From: Streptococcus sanguinis | GTDB taxonomy: Bacteria; Bacillota; Bacilli; Lactobacillales; Streptococcaceae | Length of the DNA: 60,001 bases | Assembly (NCBI RefSeq): GCF_003943655.1 | Contig: NZ_RJMM01000013.1 | Coordinates: 1-60,001 of the forward strand | Direction: 5' to 3' | In this document: positions 56,024 through 60,001 of the stretch, piece by piece | Position numbering within the stretch: the stretch's first letter is position 1 | Layout: each line of letters starts with the position of its first letter | The notes under the pieces: model-generated | Told to the model about the DNA's origin: nothing | Databases searched by the model: none | The model's input: the letters and a program-made list of their open reading frames with translations, nothing else | Position numbers and translations under genes: made by a program

Positions 56024-56872
56024 ATGAGTTTTTTTAAGAATCTGTTTGGTAAGAAACAAGAGCAAGAGGAAGAGAAAGTAGAAAAGGTGGAAGAATCAGC
56101 AGTGCTTGATATGCCTTCTGAAGATCCTTTTCCGAGTGAGTGGGGATCTTTCTCGACCTATATAGATGACAAGTTGGCTAGTATCCGTCTGAATCTAGCT
56201 CTTGCTGATGAGGCACCCTATCCTCTATACGCCTATGCTATGAGGCTTAAGATTTCGCTCCTCCAGTACGATGGGGAGACAGGTTTTCCATCTAGCAGCG
56301 AGTTTGAAGAGCTGAATGTGATTGAGGATCGGCTTTCTGAGGCTTTAGGGCAAGTCGGTGGCATTCATGTTGGTGTGATTACAACAGATGGAAATATTGA
56401 GTTTTATTACTATTTGCAAGACAAGAAAAGCCATCTGGAGCCAATTGCCGAAGTGATGCGCGACTTTCCAGACCGCCGCTATGACTCGGCAACCCTGGAA
56501 GACGAGGAATGGAATCAGTACTTTGATTTTCTCTATCCTAATGAATACGAGTATCAGACCATTCTCAACCAGCGGGTCTGGTACCAGCTGGAGCAGGACG
56601 GCGATGACCATAGTCAGGAGCGCGAGATTGACCATTGGGCCTATTTCGCGTCAGAGGAAGACCGAGATGGTTTCCTAAAGGAAGTCGAAGAACTGGGTTA
56701 TAGCCTCGTATCGGCTGAAAAGATAGAAGATGCTGACAAACCATATCAGCTGCATGTGATTCGTATGGATACGACAGAAATCTTTGATTTGAACCAGAAT
56801 GTTTGGACTTTGGTTGAATTTGTGAAAAAATTTAACGGAAACTATGGCGGTTGGGGCTGTAATGTGGTATAA
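56024..56872 (+). CDS. DUF695 / RraB-like two-domain protein
   Basis: The 282-residue soluble protein starts with a short basic and then acidic head (FFKNLFGKKQEQEEEKVEKVEE). A DUF695-like domain follows (WGSFSTYIDDKLASIRLNLALADEAPYPLYAYAMRLKI, about 40-160). A C-terminal domain with the pattern of RraB (regulator of RNase E inhibition) follows: DHWAYFASEEDRDGFLKEVEELGYSL and a terminal NGNYGGWGCNVV. The role in a bacterium without RNase E is unclear. ATG 56024 follows AAGGGAAG; a TTG two codons earlier touches that site. The tRNA-Ser promoter -10 overlaps its stop codon. Confidence 0.78.
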   Translation: MSFFKNLFGKKQEQEEEKVEKVEESAVLDMPSEDPFPSEWGSFSTYIDDKLASIRLNLALADEAPYPLYAYAMRLKISLLQYDGETGFPSSSEFEELNVIEDRLSEALGQVGGIHVGVITTDGNIEFYYYLQDKKSHLEPIAEVMRDFPDRRYDSATLEDEEWNQYFDFLYPNEYEYQTILNQRVWYQLEQDGDDHSQEREIDHWAYFASEEDRDGFLKEVEELGYSLVSAEKIEDADKPYQLHVIRMDTTEIFDLNQNVWTLVEFVKKFNGNYGGWGCNVV

Positions 56873-56873
56873 T
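56865..56873 (+). promoter_or_regulatory. Promoter -10 of tRNA-Ser
   Basis: TGGTATAAT; its TAA is the stop codon of the preceding gene. No good -35 is seen. Confidence 0.5.
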
Positions 56874-56910
56874 GGTTAAAGTTTTGAGAAAGCTGGGCTT
56901 TCTCTTTTGT

Positions 56911-56998
56911 GGAAGATTACTCAAGAGGCTTAAGAGGCTGTGTTGGAAACGCAGTAGGCGTGTAAAAGCGTGCGTGGGTTCGAATCCCATGTCTTCCG
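56911..56998 (+). tRNA. tRNA-Ser (anticodon GGA)
   Basis: The 88-base class II tRNA has acceptor GGAAGAT pairing with GTCTTCC and discriminator G. The anticodon stem is CTGTG/CGCAG around TTGGAAA (anticodon GGA, reads UCU and UCC). A long variable arm and the T arm GTGGGTTCGAATCCCAT follow. CCA is not encoded. It is a serine tRNA placed directly upstream of a gene with extreme serine content. Confidence 0.95.
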
Positions 56999-57012
56999 TC
57001 ATAAGTTGCAAG

Positions 57013-57033
57013 AAACGCTGTTTGGCGTTTTTT
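57013..57033 (+). terminator. Terminator after tRNA-Ser
   Basis: AAACGC and GCGTTT pair around TGTTTG, followed by TTT. Confidence 0.85.
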
Positions 57034-57131
57034 CTATTTGAAAAATGTTATGAAAGAAAGGCGATTCTTTTTGAAAATGAGTTTTTTGGAAATGCTTGAA
57101 AACAATTTCAGCAAAAAAAATAAGTAAATTA

Positions 57132-57162
57132 TTGTTCATTTTATATAATAGTGTGGTAAAAT
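57132..57162 (+). promoter_or_regulatory. Likely promoter region of the srpA-like gene
   Basis: Two -10 candidates lie here: TATAAT at 57144-57149 and TGG-TAAAAT at 57154-57162. The only -35-like element, TTGTTC at 57132, is 19 bases from the second. The exact start is unresolved. Confidence 0.45.
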
Positions 57163-57207
57163 GGGATTAATGGATTTTTAAAAAGGATATAAATTAAAGG
57201 GAGAATT

Positions 57208-60001
57208 ATGTTTTTTAAACGTCAAAAAGGTAAGTACCACGAAGTAGAGCGTGTGACTCGTTTTAAGCTGATTAAATCGGGTAAGCATTGGCTGCGTGCT
57301 GCGACATCACAGTTCGGCCTTTTTAGATCAATGAAGGGGGGAGGCCTTTCATCGATCGAGCTTAAGGTAACGGAAGAACAAGTTACCGATAAAAAGAGCG
57401 GCATAGACTTTTTGAGGGGCATTGTCGCCACGGGAGCCGTGCTGGGTGGAGCTGTTGTGACAAGCACAACTGTCCATGCAGAAGAAGGTCAGGCTCTGGA
57501 AAAGGTCATTGACACGACAGACGTTTTAGCGACACGTGGTGAAACAGTTTTAGGAGAAGAAAGCAGTGCTGCTGAAGCAGCAACCGCAACGGCAAGCTCA
57601 CATACTGAGTCAGAGTCTGTATCAGATACATCTTCAGCCAGTGCCAGTGCTTCTGTCAGTGCATCTATCTCAGCCAGCATCTCAGCTTCAGAGTCAATGT
57701 CACAGTCTAGCTCTGCTTCTATCAGTGCCAGCACATCTCAAGCAGTCTCAGATTCCTTAAGTGTATCTGAGTCTCTTTCAGTGTCTTCAAGTACATCTGA
57801 TTCGATTAGTGCATCTCAGCCAGCATCTACCTCAGCTAGCTCCAAGTCAGAATCTACTGTAAATAGTCAAAGCGCATCATCTGAAACCAACAGATCTTCG
57901 ACTAATAATGGTTCAAACAATGCCTCAAGTGAAACGGCTCGTGTTCGGAAACGTCGTGATGTGGCAAATGCTGTTGATACAGAGAGACCTGTCGTTGATT
58001 TTCCAGGGGAAATAACTGTTTATCGTGGTGAAAGTTTCGAATTTATTGCGACAGCGACAGATAATTCTAATGCTTTCGATATCGATAAGACGTATGTTCG
58101 TTGGTATAACGGTACTGATTCTGGTAAGGGAACTGAATGGATTCAAAAAACTGTCACTCAAGAAGGTAATCAGCTAAAGATTCAAGTTCATGGAAATGTT
58201 CCAGTAAATACAGTTATTGGTGACTATACTCGTTATGTTATGGTTACTGATGCAGCAGGGAACCAAAACGTTTCTAATGAGGAATTTTCAGCTGCTGTTG
58301 CAAACAAGGACAGAATTCTTAATGGTCAGTTTAGGATTGTCATTCGATACAGACCAAATCTTCCGGAGAATACTGTATTAGTCAACAACCCAAATCAATT
58401 ATCAGAAACTGAAAAAAATCAGGTCAGAGAAGCAATTAAGCAGAGTAATCCAAACTTAAGACCACAAGATGTTGCAGGTAACAATTTAAATACTGCTATT
58501 TCCGTCTCTAATAATGGTACGACTACTATAACATTCAGAGATAGGCGGACGGCTACTGTTGAGGGCAATAAGTTGGTAGATACAAGAGAAGGAAGTACTT
58601 CCAAATCTGCAAGCACCTCCGCATCCGTCAGTGCCTCTACCTCAACAATCGAATCTATTGCGGAAAGTAAGTCAGCTTCTGCTAGTGCCTCAACTTCAGC
58701 AAGCAGTTCCGCCTCTACAAGTGCTTCTGTATCAATTAAGACCTCAGCGTCCACGAGTGCATCAGTAAGTGCAAGTACGTCTGCATCGACAAGTGCTTCA
58801 GTGAGCGCAAGTACGTCTGCGTCCACGAGTGCTTCAGTATCAGCAAGCACATCCGCATCAACCAGTGCATCAGTTTCAGCAAGTACGTCAGCCTCAACAA
58901 GTGCATCAGTTTCAGCCAGCACTTCAGCGTCGACAAGTGCGTCCGTGAGCGCCAGCACGTCCGCCTCGACAAGTGCATCTGTAAGCGCAAGTACGTCAGC
59001 CTCAACGAGCGCGTCAGTGTCAGCAAGCACGTCCGCTTCAACGAGCGCGTCAGTAAGTGCAAGTACGTCAGCGTCTACTAGCGCGTCAGTGAGCGCAAGT
59101 ACGTCAGCCTCAACAAGTGCCTCAGTATCAGCCAGCACGTCTGCCTCGACGAGTGCGTCTGTAAGTGCAAGTACGTCCGCGTCCACTAGCGCGTCCGTAT
59201 CAGCAAGTATATCAGCGTCGACAAGTGCGTCCGTTTCAGCAAGCACGTCCGCGTCGACAAGTGCATCAGTGAGTGCAAGTACGTCAGCCTCAACGAGTGC
59301 ATCAGTATCAGCCAGCACATCCGCATCGACGAGTGCATCAGTGAGCGCAAGTACGTCCGCGTCCACAAGTGCATCCGTGAGCGCAAGCACGTCCGCATCG
59401 ACGAGTGCATCAGTAAGTGCAAGTACCTCCGCATCGACCAGCGCATCAGTTTCAGCAAGCACCTCAGCGTCCACCAGCGCCTCAGTTTCAGCAAGCACCT
59501 CAGCGTCCACGAGCGCATCCGTATCCGCAAGTACGTCCGCGTCAACGAGTGCGTCCGTAAGTGCCAGCACGTCTGCCTCAACGAGTGCATCCGTATCCGC
59601 AAGTACGTCTGCATCCACGAGTGCATCTGTATCAGCAAGTACGTCTGCCTCAACGAGTGCATCTGTATCAGCAAGTACGTCTGCATCGACCAGCGCGTCA
59701 GTAAGCGCAAGCACATCGGCTTCAACAAGTGCCTCTGTTTCTGCAAGTACCTCAGCCTCGACCAGCGCGTCAGTAAGTGCAAGTACGTCCGCTTCAACGA
59801 GCGCATCAGTGAGCGCAAGTACCTCAGCGTCCACGAGCGCCTCAGTAAGCGCAAGCACCTCAGCGTCCACGAGTGCGTCCGTTTCAGCAAGTACGTCTGC
59901 ATCCACGAGTGCATCAGTAAGTGCAAGTACATCCGCGTCGACAAGTGCGTCAGTTTCAGCAAGTACGTCCGCGTCGACAAGTGCATCAGTAAGTGCAAGT
60001 A
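57208..60001 (+). CDS. srpA: Serine-rich-repeat sialoglycan adhesin, SrpA-like (3' end outside window)
   Basis: The frame opens at ATG 57208, after AAAGGGAGAA, and has no stop for 931 codons to the window edge. It has a long SRR-type signal peptide ([12 protein letters not shown] near 24; hydrophobic core; cleavage near VHA-EE, residue 91) used by the accessory Sec system. A short first Ser-rich region (about 120-225) and a basic linker RVRKRRD follow. A Siglec-like domain (about 257-365) has the sialic-acid motif YTRY with Arg342, and a Unique-type domain (about 365-460) follows. Then comes the second Ser-rich region. One Siglec plus Unique pair without a Cna-like domain matches SrpA better than GspB or Hsa. 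By family knowledge it is glycosylated, wall-anchored and binds platelet GPIb. Confidence 0.9.
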   Translation, partial: MFFKRQKGKYHEVERVTRFKLIKSGKHWLRAATSQFGLFRSMKGGGLSSIELKVTEEQVTDKKSGIDFLRGIVATGAVLGGAVVTSTTVHAEEGQALEKVIDTTDVLATRGETVLGEESSAAEAATATASSHTESESVSDTSSASASASVSASISASISASESMSQSSSASISASTSQAVSDSLSVSESLSVSSSTSDSISASQPASTSASSKSESTVNSQSASSETNRSSTNNGSNNASSETARVRKRRDVANAVDTERPVVDFPGEITVYRGESFEFIATATDNSNAFDIDKTYVRWYNGTDSGKGTEWIQKTVTQEGNQLKIQVHGNVPVNTVIGDYTRYVMVTDAAGNQNVSNEEFSAAVANKDRILNGQFRIVIRYRPNLPENTVLVNNPNQLSETEKNQVREAIKQSNPNLRPQDVAGNNLNTAISVSNNGTTTITFRDRRTATVEGNKLVDTREGSTSKSASTSASVSASTSTIESIAESKSASASASTSASSSASTSASVSIKTSASTSASVSASTSASTSASVSASTSASTSASVSASTSASTSASVSASTSASTSASVSASTSASTSASVSASTSASTSASVSASTSASTSASVSASTSASTSASVSASTSASTSASVSASTSASTSASVSASTSASTSASVSASTSASTSASVSASISASTSASVSASTSASTSASVSASTSASTSASVSASTSASTSASVSASTSASTSASVSASTSASTSASVSASTSASTSASVSASTSASTSASVSASTSASTSASVSASTSASTSASVSASTSASTSASVSASTSASTSASVSASTSASTSASVSASTSASTSASVSASTSASTSASVSASTSASTSASVSASTSASTSASVSASTSASTSASVSASTSASTSASVSASTSASTSASVSASTSASTSASVSASTSASTSASVSAS
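58747..60001 (+). repeat. 36-base tandem repeats encoding SASTSASV-type units
   Basis: A 12-residue unit [12 protein letters not shown] repeats 34 full times plus a partial copy, running past the window edge. The peptide is almost invariant (one Thr to Ile at 59209), while serine and alanine codons vary freely between copies (TCA, TCC, TCG, TCT, AGT, AGC). Each unit offers many O-glycosylation sites. Confidence 0.93.

Noticed and set aside
56872-57099. 75-residue plus-strand frame after the DUF695 gene
   Set aside because: It runs through the tRNA-Ser gene and its terminator, so it is not a protein gene.
58419-59906. A 495-residue minus-strand frame rich in [12 protein letters not shown] repeats, and a second minus-strand frame at 59186-59998
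   Set aside because: They are reverse-strand shadows of the serine-rich repeats: the periodic plus-strand codons avoid stops on the other strand. No ribosome site or promoter, and the plus-strand adhesin explains the DNA fully.

Overview
The window is chromosomal DNA from an oral streptococcus of the mitis/sanguinis group, most like Streptococcus sanguinis. The evidence is an H+-ATPase operon in the streptococcal order with the 66-residue c subunit first, an epuA-endA pair, murT-gatD, a tmRNA with a streptococcal-type tag, and at the right edge a serine-rich-repeat adhesin whose Siglec-type binding region resembles SrpA. Species assignment is inference; gene calls rest on motifs seen in the translations.

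Layout. 1-4.2 kb: end of a TetR-type regulator, ptsH-ptsI, gapN. 4.5-12.8 kb: glycogen operon glgB-glgC-glgD-glgA, then a hairpin with a possible small gene, then glgP. 12.9-14.5 kb: PAP2 phosphatase and manA. 14.7-21.1 kb: atpE-B-F-H-A-G-D-C. 21.2-25.2 kb: DUF1146 gene, murA, epuA, endA, a membrane-anchored metzincin protease and a small membrane protein. 25.4-29.9 kb: ABC-F ATPase with a probably leaderless mRNA, a 458-base gap holding degenerate 41-base tandem repeats, an Rgg regulator and an MFS exporter. 29.9-32.3 kb (minus strand): murT-gatD-lapA-like. 32.5-35.6 kb: cdaA-cdaR-glmM. 35.7-39.2 kb: an LPXTG adhesin, a 42-residue DUF4044 gene, obgE and a 53-residue gene. 39.3-40.8 kb (minus): nucleoside hydrolase and an ECF S component. 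41.1-44.3 kb: ridA, rapZ-yvcK-whiA. 44.4-46.8 kb (minus): two flavin disulfide-type reductases. 47-51 kb: DUF1304 gene, blaI-like and blaR1-like genes, a VTC-domain gene and a DUF4956 gene. 51.2-57 kb: rpsU, mscL, dnaG-rpoD, a MIP18/SufT-type gene, ssrA, a DUF695/RraB-like gene, tRNA-Ser(GGA). 57.2 kb to the end: the srpA-like adhesin, open at the window edge.

The first 15 kb form a coherent carbon and energy block: PTS general proteins, GapN (NADPH supply), glycogen synthesis and breakdown, mannose-6-phosphate isomerase and the proton pump. CcpA-type cre sites lie at both the glg and atp promoters, but in opposite positions: just downstream of the -10 in glg, and upstream of the -35 in atp. 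The middle is cell-envelope rich (MurA, MurT/GatD, CdaA/CdaR/GlmM).

The most novel-looking unit is at 47.4-51.1 kb. A BlaI-type repressor and a BlaR1-type M56 membrane protease sit just upstream of a VTC (polyphosphate-polymerase fold) plus DUF4956 operon. The protease's outer domain is PepSY-like with an Asp/His-rich tail rather than a penicillin-binding domain. The blaI promoter and the VTC promoter share the same ACA-NN-TGT dyad in exactly the same position relative to the -10, and two further perfect copies of the dyad precede the VTC gene. This suggests one self-contained signal-responsive regulon.
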